Source: Manduca sexta
Taxonomy: Eukaryota > Arthropoda > Insecta > Lepidoptera > Sphingidae
Direction: 5' to 3'
DNA length: 64,000 bases
Assembly: GCF_014839805.1 (NCBI RefSeq)
Contig: NC_051117.1
Coordinates: 5,146,001-5,210,000 of the forward strand
Shown: positions 49,708-59,508 of the stretch, piece after piece
How the letters are laid out: every line of letters begins with the position of its first letter
Numbering within the stretch: position 1 is the first letter of the stretch
The notes under the pieces: generated by a model
The model's database searches: none
What the model saw: the letters and a program-made list of their open reading frames with translations, nothing else
What the model was told of the DNA's origin: nothing
Made by a program: the position numbers and the translations under genes

Positions 49708-50012
49708 TGGCGATAGCCTAGTTGGGTGTGGAACGGACTGCCAAGACGAATGTCCGCAGGTTCAAACCCCAAGGGCACACACTTTTCTAAAATCATGTGT
49801 GTATTCTTTGTGAATTATCGTTCGTTTTAACGGTGAAGGAAAACATCGTGAGGAAACCTGCATACCTGAGAAGTTCTCTATAGGAATTTCGAGGGTGTGT
49901 GAAGTCTACCAATCCGCACTAGGCCAGTGTGATGGACTAAGGCCTAATCATTCTCAGTAGTGGAGGAGGCCCGTGCCCAGCAGCGGGACAATATATCATA
50001 CAGGGCTGATTT
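49708..50012 (+). mobile_element. Metulj-like SINE, nearly full length
   Basis: The tRNA-like head has an A box (TGGCGATAGCCTAGTTGGG, 49,708) and a B box (GGTTCAAACCCC, 49,759). The body is GGTGAAGGAAAACATCGTGA, GGAAACCTGCATACCTGAGA, GTGTGTGAAGTCTACCAATC and GGAGGAGGCCCGTGCCCAGC. It ends near CATACAGGGCTGAT. It is the same family as the minus-strand copy at 30.9 kb and the scrap at 52.93 kb. It lies between the two inverted repeat arms. Confidence 0.8.
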
Positions 50013-50167
50013 ATATATTGAGTAAACTTATTAGAGCTGCTATACCAAACTTATCTTTGGGTTAAACCCAGTCTTGATGACTCATGCGTGTGTCGCATTT
50101 CGCAGACCGGTCGGTGCCCATACCAGGCAAGTGTGATTAAATCTGATTACATTCACCCTTTGATTGC

Positions 50168-50427
50168 AAGCGATAAGTCACCCTTATGTTAATCGGTGTT
50201 TTTGCGATGAATTTACTACCAGTTTAAATCCTTGTTCTGGGAGCTAGGCGACTGTGAACTATAAGAACCAAAGCTTGGATGATGTGCAAGTGATTGTCTA
50301 TAAACAGAATCATCCAATCATTATAATTTACGAAGTTCTGTTAAGCCTGTATTCTGAAATGTTTGTGTCTCGGTGCATACGGCCTTACAGCCTTTGTAGT
50401 GGGTAGCCATAGAAGGGGGATTGGCTA
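50168..50427 (-). repeat. inverted repeat, right copy (~260 bp)
   Basis: Reverse complement partner of 48,142-48,410: AAGCGATAAGTCACCCTTAT, CTGTGAACTATAAGAACCAA, GTGCAAGTGATTGT, TTACAGCC and GATTGGCT appear in mirrored order. The inner edges diverge sharply after GACTTAT-GCTT, and the outer edges after AGCCAATC. Confidence 0.75.
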
Positions 50428-51684
50428 ATATTGACATACAACTTTACTTCAGTTAGCTGTCAGGTAAACAAAGCTTAACAAAGCCTAGGGAAACTATGAT
50501 ATTGCGATACTTAAGGAACGGGCACATTGTGCGTTCTCATATCTAAATAATACGTAACATTATACAGGTTTTTTTTTTAATTAACAAATTTGGCATAGTA
50601 CAGAACACAATCATTATAAACAATACTTAAGCACTAAATAACATTAAGACTAGATTGTCTTCCTTAAACCTATGCCTTAATATTATAAACATCTGCTTAT
50701 ACTTAAGTGAGTTGTATAAACACAAATTGTACGGAAACTAAATTGTACTACCTATAAACTGCTTAAATAAATAAAGTATTTCATTTCTTTACATAGTATT
50801 ATTTGTGTGTAATGTTTATGTACTGTGATTGTTACTTGAGATTTTGGATGTTTAATCGCAATGCCCAGTAATTCTTATGTAAGTATGTAATATTAAATCG
50901 GTCGGACGTGTGATTTTTTTTTTATAAAATCTATATGATCAAGATCTCCTACCAAAATCCAGGGCTGTCAGTTCCTTTTAAAAATAATAATAAGATTTTG
51001 AATAGCGTTAGAATGAATCGTCGTAGTAAATGTTTTTATTAACATAGCAGCGATGCTCCCGGCGCGAATCGCGGTGCAGTTCTATTAATGGACATTACAC
51101 ATTGCGCTGAAATGGTCTTTTTCTTAAAACGCTGTCGGCTGTTACTCGTTGACTGGTGCGCGAGTTAATCGCATTTCTTGTACGCGTAATGGAATAAGTG
51201 TTTTCTCTTAGTCGAACTGGTGTTAGGGTTGCCAAGTTAATGACAAAAAGATGCAGTAAAACTAAATGTTTCTAATTAAAATTAATTGTACCTTTTTAGA
51301 TGTTTACATATACATTATAAACATATTTTATACTTTGAAGACTTTTATTGGTGTACCATCAAAATATACGTGATATTTTATACATTATTCTCGCGCGTTA
51401 CATTTTCATAGTGGCGTATCGATGTGTTACATGTGTAAGGGTCAATACGATTTAATCCTGTTTCGCTTCCAATAAAGATCATTTTGTGAAAGCTTCAAAA
51501 ATTACTTTATTATTTTATACTTCGCTTCATGTTAGATGATAAAAAATAGCACTTATGTACTTTTGTATTGCACAATGTATATGTGAAGGATGTACAAATA
51601 TATTTCTTTAAGAGCATTATGTTTAAACGCGTACCATTTCGATACATTAACAAAATATAAACTTTCCTTTATAAACTTCGAAGA
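50428..51684. other. CDC14 intron: noncoding, GC-richer block at 51.05-51.2 kb
   Basis: No gene is seen. About 51,050-51,190 (GCTCCCGGCGCGAATCGCGG, TGACTGGTGCGCGAGTTAAT) stands out from the AT-rich surroundings and could be a conserved intronic element. This is inferred from composition only. Confidence 0.35.
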
Positions 51685-51800
51685 GATTCGGCAGCCTCCA
51701 TAACGCAGCTTTGTTATAGCTGTGGAATGAAAGGCCTCAGGATCCATAGCCGATTCCCGTATTCGATACAAATGTGTGTGTGACCCGCAAATATTTACTT
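51685..51800 (+). mobile_element. tRNA-derived SINE fragment
   Basis: GGCAGCCTCCATAACGCAGC resembles the common lepidopteran SINE head GGCAGCCTCCATGGCGCAG. It is followed by a degenerate B-box region (CCGATTCCCG) and a GTGTGTGACCCGCAAATATT tail shared in part with the 41.4-kb copy. It is strongly decayed. Confidence 0.5.
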
Positions 51801-53420
51801 CAGGTCTCCGCGTCGTGGGACCGAACGCTCCTCGTGATATCTATTTCAATTGAAATTACATAAAAAGCTGAAGTTAATTTCATAATTTATGTAGGTTAGT
51901 TCTATGGTTTTAAAAGGATTTAAATACATTTTATGGATCATACCGGTTTTCATGTGCTATACAAACTGCTTGTGAAAAATTGAGAAAAAATATTGTTTAC
52001 AATTTTATAAATTTTAGTCACTAAAATATGTTCCAAACACCTCAATTCCGATACCTCCCTCTATCTCAATGTATATATTTTGAGTATACTTCAAACTGAA
52101 GCAGCTCGGTTAAATCTTGTAGGTTTAACTGTGTAAGTAAAACGATTGAATCCAAGTAAAAGCTGACGTGTGCTATTAAGTTCGTATTTCTCTAATCCGT
52201 GTGCAAAGGATTCGTTTTTATTCAGATATAAAATTCGTTTCAATTTAGCAATTTCATTGGGATATTTTTCTCATCTATTTCTTATCCTTACTAGCAAAAT
52301 ATTTAGCCATGTGTAGATATAGTGAGTACAATGATGTATCATACAATGCGTTAATTCAATATTCGGATGTTGGCAGCGTTTTTGGACGGTAGTGTCAGCC
52401 CGCTTGTGTTGTAATTCCATAAAAAAATAAAAGCATATTGCCCAAAATGGTGTTTCCGATTCAAATTGCGCGACCGAGAATACGGTTGCCTAATTTCCCA
52501 TCGTTACCAATTAAGTTTACCTTAACCGCTTCAGAGATAGTCCAATAAGGCTTTAAAGCACGTAGAAGTGTCTCAGCCCCTGCTAATAGCCTTCAGAACT
52601 TTCAATTAAGCATCCACCGAAGCTCGGTGAAGCTGTTATGTTTAACGTTAATTGAATATTCAGATATTCTATAATGTCGACGTGCCGGATTATTTCTGAA
52701 TTATATAATCAGCAGTAAGCCTGAAATTTAATGTCTGAAGATATAAATAACATTTTTTTGGACAGATCAAGGCGTTTGTCGGTTATAAAGAAAGACACGA
52801 TAATAGGCAACTAATTGAGTCAATTTTATGAATTTATAAAATACAATTTACAACAACAGAAATGACAATATATATTGTACTGGCCATCGATCCCTATCAA
52901 GAACTTGGATACTAAACCAATTCTATACTAACCTACTGCTGGGCATGGACCTCCTTGACTACTGAGTTTCACTCCACTTGTCTACAGACATACTGCCAAA
53001 GTACCAACATTCAGATCATTAACGTATTTACGAGTATAAAACTTAACATTCTACTTTGTAAAACGCAGTACAAGGACGCAACTGTACACCCTCTTTACAT
53101 CTACTATGTTGTTAACAACCCGCTACTTTGTAACAAAGCATTTTGATATTTAAAAAGAATTACGCCGCGCTCGTCAGCATTCCGACAAATAATGAACCAT
53201 TTATTCGCTTGTAAGTAAATCACTGTTTTTAAACCCGTCTTAAATTAACTCTAATTACGTTAAGCACGCAAAAACACTCGTTAATATAATGAGTTGTGGA
53301 TTTATTTACCGATTCGAAAAGAAAAATTTACAATTGGAAACTCAAACAATTTAAAAAATACTTTGTTGTCTCAGATTTTGATTCAATTTAAGGGAAATCC
53401 ATACCAAAATAAAGAGGCAA
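51801..53420. other. CDC14 intron: GC-richer block and a SINE scrap
   Basis: The block at about 52,370-52,630 is compositionally distinct and may be a conserved noncoding element. At 52,929-52,966 CTACTGCTGGGCATGGACCT matches, in reverse, the 3' part of the Metulj-like SINE. No gene is seen. Confidence 0.4.
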
Positions 53421-53571
53421 TGTTTGTAAGGGCTAATCTCTACTGAACAGATTTTGAAAATTCTTTTACTAATAAGAAGTTACATTTCTCCTGAGCACTA
53501 TAGGCTACTCCCGGAAAATATACATCTCGGAAAAACTTATACGCGGGCGGCGCTGCGAGCAATAGCCTAGT
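53421..53571 (+). mobile_element. Helitron-like 3' fragment
   Basis: It carries GGCTAATCTCTACTGAACAG, CTATAGGCTACTCCCGG, ATCTCGGAAAAACTTATACG and a 3' end GGCGGCGCTGCGAGCAATAG followed by CCTAGT. This parallels the end of the copy at 57.0 kb (GCGGAGCCGCAGGCAATAG, CTAGT). The GC-rich hairpin-like 3' segment ending CTAGT is typical of Helitrons of this lepidopteran group. Confidence 0.6.
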
Positions 53572-54704
53572 AACAGGTATAAATTCAGGACACTATAAGG
53601 TTTATTAACTATTGTGTAAGAATGACAAGGGCAGTACGGTAATATGAAGAACTTTGTGTTTCAAAGTTCCGCATGATACTGATTGTTGATGATGCCGCCA
53701 TACACCTAGTCAGACAAGCAATCGCTTCATTTTGGTATAAAGAATAGTCATAACAACTTTAGTTGATGGTGAAAGAAATAAAATAAAAACTAATTTAAAC
53801 CTAAAAACTATTTATGTTTTTAAATTTGAAAACAGGAATGAACATAATACTTATCGCAATGAGGGCGAGGCAGTACATACTCTTGCCAAGTTCGCAAGTA
53901 TGGACATTGTACTAGAGGTGAAATGTTTTGGACGGAATCGCGGTGGCTCATAGTGTGCTGTGCGAAACTAAGTTTTAACGGTGTTTGGTTAGGGATTATT
54001 TTGTGTATTACTGGGTACAGTGACGAAGTTATATACAGGGTGAATGATGGATAAGGGACGAAACTATTTCCCATTGCCAGTTTGATCGCACCACATGATA
54101 ATGGATTTCCATAATTGATAGGTGTTTACGATGCTACGCAAATAGGCAATATTTTAATGATAGAGGATTAAGAATTGATAAAGTGAAGGATTTAGACCGG
54201 GAGGACGTTGTTTGGGCCTTACAAACCACACGAAATCTAATGGCAGTTACGTAACCTTGGTTTTTCTGTCAGTGATATGACAATGATACTTCACTTTGTA
54301 TACAAGACGTCTCTACAAGTGGTTCTGGCACTTTTACCACCATCTGTTTCTGATAACCCTATGCAATATTAAAGTCCTGATATGTAAGTAAACTAAAACT
54401 TGTTTTCGTTATGTATGTGTAAGTTATATGAAAACGTGAATAAACTTAGGTAGGATAGGCTTAAGTGCAAACTCGTGCCAAGTTCAAAGTTTTACCGCAC
54501 GTGAAATTTGTTTTGAGCCAACTATCAGTTCACGTCTGTGGTAACGATAACTTTGAAGGCAAATATATCTTTATTTTCACGTAAATGGTGTCTGTATATT
54601 TTATAAACTTGTTGGAGTTATAGAGAACACCAAGTCTCTACATTTGCAAATATAAAATCTTGGGAAGCAAATCTATCTCCATATTTACTTATCACTAAAG
54701 TTAT
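53572..54704. other. CDC14 intron: unidentified minus-strand open frame
   Basis: An 84-codon minus-strand frame at 53,820-54,074 (containing CPYLRTWQEYVLPRPHCDKY) is protein-like in composition. ATACAGGGTGAATGATGG at about 54,033 is the kind of text seen at ends of insect transposons. I cannot name an element. The rest is AT-rich and empty. Confidence 0.3.
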
Positions 54705-54940
54705 CTACTTCGGTGGCGTGGTTGTATTACGGTACGGCTGCAGTACTGGTCTTGGGTTCGATCCCTGACTCGGGCAGTGATATTGGGATATTCTAGTTTC
54801 TACTCAATATCAGCTCGGAAATTGCGCCCGATATGGCGATGGGCTCGTCACCTATCAAATCAAGGGACGGAATATACACGGCGAAAAGAGGGTGCACCAA
54901 TTACGCCTCTGCTTACCCCTTCGGACATACATACAAGTAG
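54705..54940 (+). mobile_element. tRNA-derived SINE, same head family as 25.8 kb
   Basis: CTTCGGTGGCGTGGTTGTAT (A box) and GGGTTCGATCCC (B box) are followed by GACTCGGGCAGTGATATTGG. The body has GAAATTGCGCCCGATATGGC and the tail has GCGAAAAGAGGGTGCACC and CTCTGCTTACCCCTTCGG. The head is shared with the copy at 25.83 kb, and the tail with that at 4.92-5.16 kb. Confidence 0.7.
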
Positions 54941-56124
54941 AGTTTAAGCAAATCCACTCTAAGTTCTAAGCATTACCGCACGCGAATAGCTTTGCTGTCT
55001 TGCTCACGTGTGCAAGCAGCGAGACAACTCAAGAGCAAACCGATTTATCTACATGTTGCCGCCGAAAGCAATCAACGTGTTGATTGAATGATGTCATGCT
55101 GTTTTAGTCTTATGGAGCTCAGGTTTCTGATTTTAACTTTGATTTACATTCAATTAGAAGAGCAAATAAGATCCAACTGTTTTAAGAAATAGTGAACGTA
55201 ATCTGGTTTCCTGAAACTAATATTTTAAAATATTATGTCCGGGTTCAAGACTTTACAGCACCTAAATTCTAACGAAAGTTTTTAGTACCATGACGTAGGA
55301 AATCCTGGTGTGCGATCAGCACTGTTTTAATTGATGTATTTGTTGATTTGATTATTGTTGAAATAGAGCTTGGTATACCTACTGTATTTTAACTTTAAAA
55401 ACATTTAAACATACAAAATATCAACCTACAGTAATGCGGAAAGTAAGTTTACGACATTTTAATGTGTCTCCCGAGACGATAGGGCGCGGTTTGCTTCTAA
55501 CAGTGTTGTACTATGAATAGCAATGTTAGTTTTGGCACTGAAATGGCTATTAAATCTAGCCCTCCCCCAACCGCTATTATTCTAACAATGTTAATACTGT
55601 TGAAACTGGTGCTTAAATGAGGCATTAATGTTATTTTCAAGACAATTTTGTTTTGGTCCTTCTAGCCGGATTTTGGACATCATGATTTCACGTTGCTTTC
55701 GTTAAATTAAATACAACGATCTTGACCTAAAACTAGCAATCATATTGAATATGACACAATAGGAATACAATGAAAATAAAATTAAACCATAAAACAGACC
55801 TCAAAACGAAATCATACCTAAATAAAATATGAAATCTGTTGTCAAGCAAACCCACGTAATATACCATATTCCATTAAGTTTTGTAGGAGCGTGTGGGCCT
55901 CGTTAAACTTGATACGTAGCTGTTAAAACTCAACGATCGGATAAATTACTTTTAAGGTTCCCACTCCATATACAATTTACAATTTCCGATTGAGTTTCAG
56001 TGGGCGGCTGTTAAATTTTAAATATGATTATGGTGTGACAATTCTTTTCAACTTTGTAGCATGATTATATTGGAAAGATACAAGTGTTTTGTCAATACAT
56101 GAACTCTTTTCTTTTGTTGTTTAT
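54941..56124. other. CDC14 intron: nothing secure
   Basis: AT-rich DNA without a defensible gene or repeat. Confidence 0.4.
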
Positions 56125-56135
56125 ATTCCTATAGA

Positions 56136-56282
56136 GATCCCCCACGAGACGGACCGACGATCTGGTGAAGGTCGCCGGAGTCCGATGGATGTGGGCGGCC
56201 CAGACCCGGTCCCTGTGGCGCTCAATGGGGGAGGCCTATGTCCAGCAGTGGACGATTCCCGGTTGAAATTCTAATGATGATG
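56136..56282 (+). mobile_element. 5'-truncated RTE-clade LINE insertion, 147 bp
   Basis: The insertion is flanked by an 11-bp direct duplication ATTCCTATAGA (56,125-56,135 and 56,283-56,293). It encodes the last 42 residues of the reverse transcriptase polyprotein without a break, 56,138-56,266, including RRTDDLVKVAGVRWM, RSLWRSMGEAYVQQW and a stop. This C-terminus is characteristic of RTE-type LINEs in insects. It ends in a short ATGATG repeat, the usual 3' tail of this clade, in place of poly(A). The complete duplication and unbroken frame indicate a fairly young insertion. Confidence 0.88.
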
Positions 56283-56449
56283 ATTCCTATAGATCAAAAA
56301 AACAATTTTTGACTCAAAAGTAATTTTAGTGAAAATCATGTGATCCATGGCCTGAGGAAGAAGACTAAGCACCATCTGGTATTATTGCTATTAGTTTCCG
56401 TCGAGCTCAATGTAGAAAATAATATGTTTCGAGTAGAACGATGTTTCCA

Positions 56450-56640
56450 ATTTTTTTTATTGCTGCCGAAATCAGACTAGCTAACGGGTCACCTGATGGT
56501 ACATAGACGTCGGTAGTGCCAGCGGCATAGACAAACCGCTGCCTACCTTGAATGGCAAATAGTATTTATTGCGGCATACAGGTGGTATTGCGGTGTTAGA
56601 TTATCATAGTTACAATGCAGCTATGCCCGCCATGATGGCA
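56450..56640. repeat. unclassified dispersed repeat fragment
   Basis: Following a T-run, AACGGGTCACCTGATGGTAC and GCCAGCGGCATAGACAAACC with CTACCTTGAATGGC are text I know from many lepidopteran dispersed repeats (the CACCTGATGGTAAGTGG type). The end points and class are unclear. Confidence 0.4.
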
Positions 56641-56828
56641 TAAAATAATTTAAAATAATAGAAACAATTAAATACATTTTACATTTTAACATCATTAAGG
56701 TGATCATAATTTTAGTTTACCATACCACCATAATTTTTGTTTTAGTTTTGCATTTATAATGGAAAAATTTAAATAATTTACCTTTAAAATCGACAATGTT
56801 TAAATCTCTAATAGCTTTTAGTGATCTA

Positions 56829-57018
56829 TGCTAATATTGTAAAGCTGAAGAGTTTGTTTGTTTGAACGCGCTAATCTCAGGAACTACTCAATAAATCAAT
56901 TTTTTTACTATTAGGAAGCTACATTACCCTTGATTGCCATAGGCTACTTTTTATCCTGGGTAAATATTTATCTCGGAAAAGCTTTTTCACGCGAGCGGAG
57001 CCGCAGGCAATAGCTAGT
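56829..57018 (+). mobile_element. Helitron-like (Lep1-type) element with 3' terminus
   Basis: The head is AAAGCTGAAGAGTTTGTTTG, followed by AACGCGCTAATCTCAGGAAC. The body has CATAGGCTACTTTTTATCC. The 3' end is CACGCGAGCGGAGCCGCAGG, then CAATAGCTAGT. A Helitron normally ends CTRRT after a short GC hairpin and makes no target duplication; CTAGT with the GCGGAGCCGC segment fits. It is non-autonomous, with no Rep/helicase frame. Confidence 0.75.
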
Positions 57019-59453
57019 TTATTATATATGTCAGGAATTTAGTAAAATACACTTTTAAGAAATACTGTAATTTTGTGGAGTATAAATTTCATTTCCCCGT
57101 TATGTTTTATACGGTTGTTTAATTTAAAAAGAAGGGTATTTATTTAAGAAAGTTAGATGGGGAAGAAGTATATGTATTCCGATCTTCGTATAACTGAGAT
57201 TATCTTCTTTACCGCCGCTTCAAGTACATGCTTTATTGCCGATTTCAGCCAAAATGCAAAGGTAACAGACATTTTGGCACTCGTTATTTTTTACTCCGAT
57301 GATAACATATATTTGGTGTATTTGCCACACGCGTAATATCATAATACAACTTTATGACCGAAAAGATATGGTGGTACATTTGAATATTTGGCAGATAAAT
57401 TACTTTTTTATATAATGTCCCTATTGGAACTTGGAAGCGGGGTAAAGAAAGTAGGAGTACGACATAAATCAGTTTTCAGACATTGTGTGATTTCCTAGAA
57501 GCCCCTAACTAGGTGAATTATTGATATAACTTAGGATACGGATGTTGTTTTGCTTGTAAAGAGAAATAAAATAACATTTGTTAGGAAAGAAAAAGAATGA
57601 TTTATCAAATATCTTTAATATTTAATTTCATGTTCAAGTTTATCAATTGGAAAACGTATTATTTTTTTTCTATATACGTGAACAGCAAAGTGACCCCACT
57701 GATCCTAATGGTAAGTGGATTGTGGTCCAATAGAATGTCGACTGGCGAGAAATGATTACCCCTGGACAGTCGACACAATTATGCCGGCCTGGTTTTGAAT
57801 CTTTAATAAGATAAATATGAATAATCATTTATTATTTAGTTATAAATTAGTTTTGGTACATCGTTTCGGTTGTAGTTGTCATCCTTAAGGTTGTAATGAT
57901 TTATTTTGCTACCCGTAAATAGCAAATACTGATTGCAAAGCATAAAATATTTAACGAAAACTGTATCAAGTGAAATTTGTTTTAAAAATGATAAACCATT
58001 AATATTATTTTTATAAATTACTGATGTGATCCAACACATCTGCTGACCGTACGTGAACAATAGAGATAATAAAAAAGCGAGATAAAATATAACTCTTTTA
58101 GAGCCGTACTTATTAATATAATACCTGATTCTATTGTAAGAATATTGTAGCCATTGTATAATGTGGTCATTTGCTCATAACGCACGAGATGTTTCGCCCA
58201 CGGCGTCCAATCGACAAATCAGCTTTAGCATGAACTTGTGAGGATTCAGTGCGCAATAGATTTTATTCGTTCAGACTTGTTTTTACTGGAAATTTACCTG
58301 TATAACTAGATGTTAATGTCAGCTTATTTTCTTACGGAACTATTATAAAGTGTAGAGTTTATAGGGGACTAATATTTCTCATAGAAATATGGAATTGTCT
58401 TGCTGATTAGATGAGCGAATGAGAATACAAGTTTCAGAAAAAAAAGGAAATTTATGAATTAAAAGACTATCTTCCTTCAAGGATAACGTAAAATAAAAGG
58501 GACTGACACAGTCCTTTTTTAATTTAAGGTTTTTGCACTTTGTTGTAATTGCTTCTATTTAACCCCGTCAAATTTAGAGAGATAGTTTTAATATATTCTA
58601 TCAAAAAAACATACTTATGCCAAACCGCGCCAAACCCTATAATTTTCATTAACAACGGCGATTAACTATCCGACATTCTTGTCAAACAACTTACAACTTT
58701 CGACCCCTGTTTTTGTTAGACTTATCATATCCTCGAAACAAAAGATAACCTCAAAGTTTGAAACTCCAAACAACCTTAAGTTAACCCCTCCGTTCGTTCT
58801 AGACAATATAACCCTTAAAGCGGTTGTGAGTTGCGACTGAAATAGCTGTAATTTTCTATTCAACCCGTACACATGCAATAAAGGTGTGGTACAGGTGTCA
58901 GCGTGACCTTGGCGTTACGTAAGTGTATGCAAACGTGGCGTGGCCCAAGGACGCGCGTATAGCGATTTTATAATTCATTTGTAAACATTGGCTATAGTTT
59001 TACGAACGTCATGCGTCGAAAATAAATTGCGTCGTTAGTTACTTAAGTATGTTTGGACAATGCAAATGAAACTGTTACTAAAAGGTAAAGTATTTTTAAG
59101 TTATGACATTCTTATGTCGTAAACAGCATTAGTGTAAAGAATGCTTAATGGTATATTTGTGTGATGTAACAAATATAAGTTCGGCTGAATCCAATAATAG
59201 ACTGTTTTTAAGACCTCGTGAAAATGTCAAGCGTTAAACGCGTGTGCGCATGCTAACGTATGTAGTAGATACGTTAAGACATGTAGTAAACGTGCTTGTA
59301 ACGTTTGACATCTAAACGGAACTAAAGGATTGTGAGTAGAAAACGCAAAAAATTGACACACTACTACAATCAATGTTGAGCTTATTCGTATATAATCAGA
59401 CTACAAAATTGATAGTAATAGATACTATACTATAGATATAGAGAGTACTATAG
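57019..59453. other. CDC14 intron: possible repeat scrap, otherwise empty
   Basis: Around 57,650-57,790, after a T-run, CCTAATGGTAAGTGGATTGT and ATTATGCCGGCCTGG resemble the same lepidopteran repeat class as 56.45 kb. The remainder is AT-rich. Short frames at 57,836-58,060 and 58,666-58,878 (minus) have no features. Confidence 0.35.
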
Positions 59454-59508
59454 AATAGATTTTCCTTATACATTTAAGTAATAATAAAATGTATAAGGAA
59501 AATCTATT
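59454..59508. repeat. perfect 22-bp inverted repeat, 11-nt loop
   Basis: The left arm 59,454-59,475 begins AATAGATTTTCCTTATACAT. The right arm 59,487-59,508 is its exact reverse complement over all 22 positions, with loop AAGTAATAATA. It could be a small foldback element, a cruciform or a hairpin RNA; no internal duplex mismatches are present. Confidence 0.85.

Noticed and set aside
58498..58518. Small hairpin AAAGGGACT-...-AGTCCTTTTT resembling a bacterial terminator
   Set aside because: The window is eukaryotic and there is no gene before it; short stems of this kind are expected by chance.
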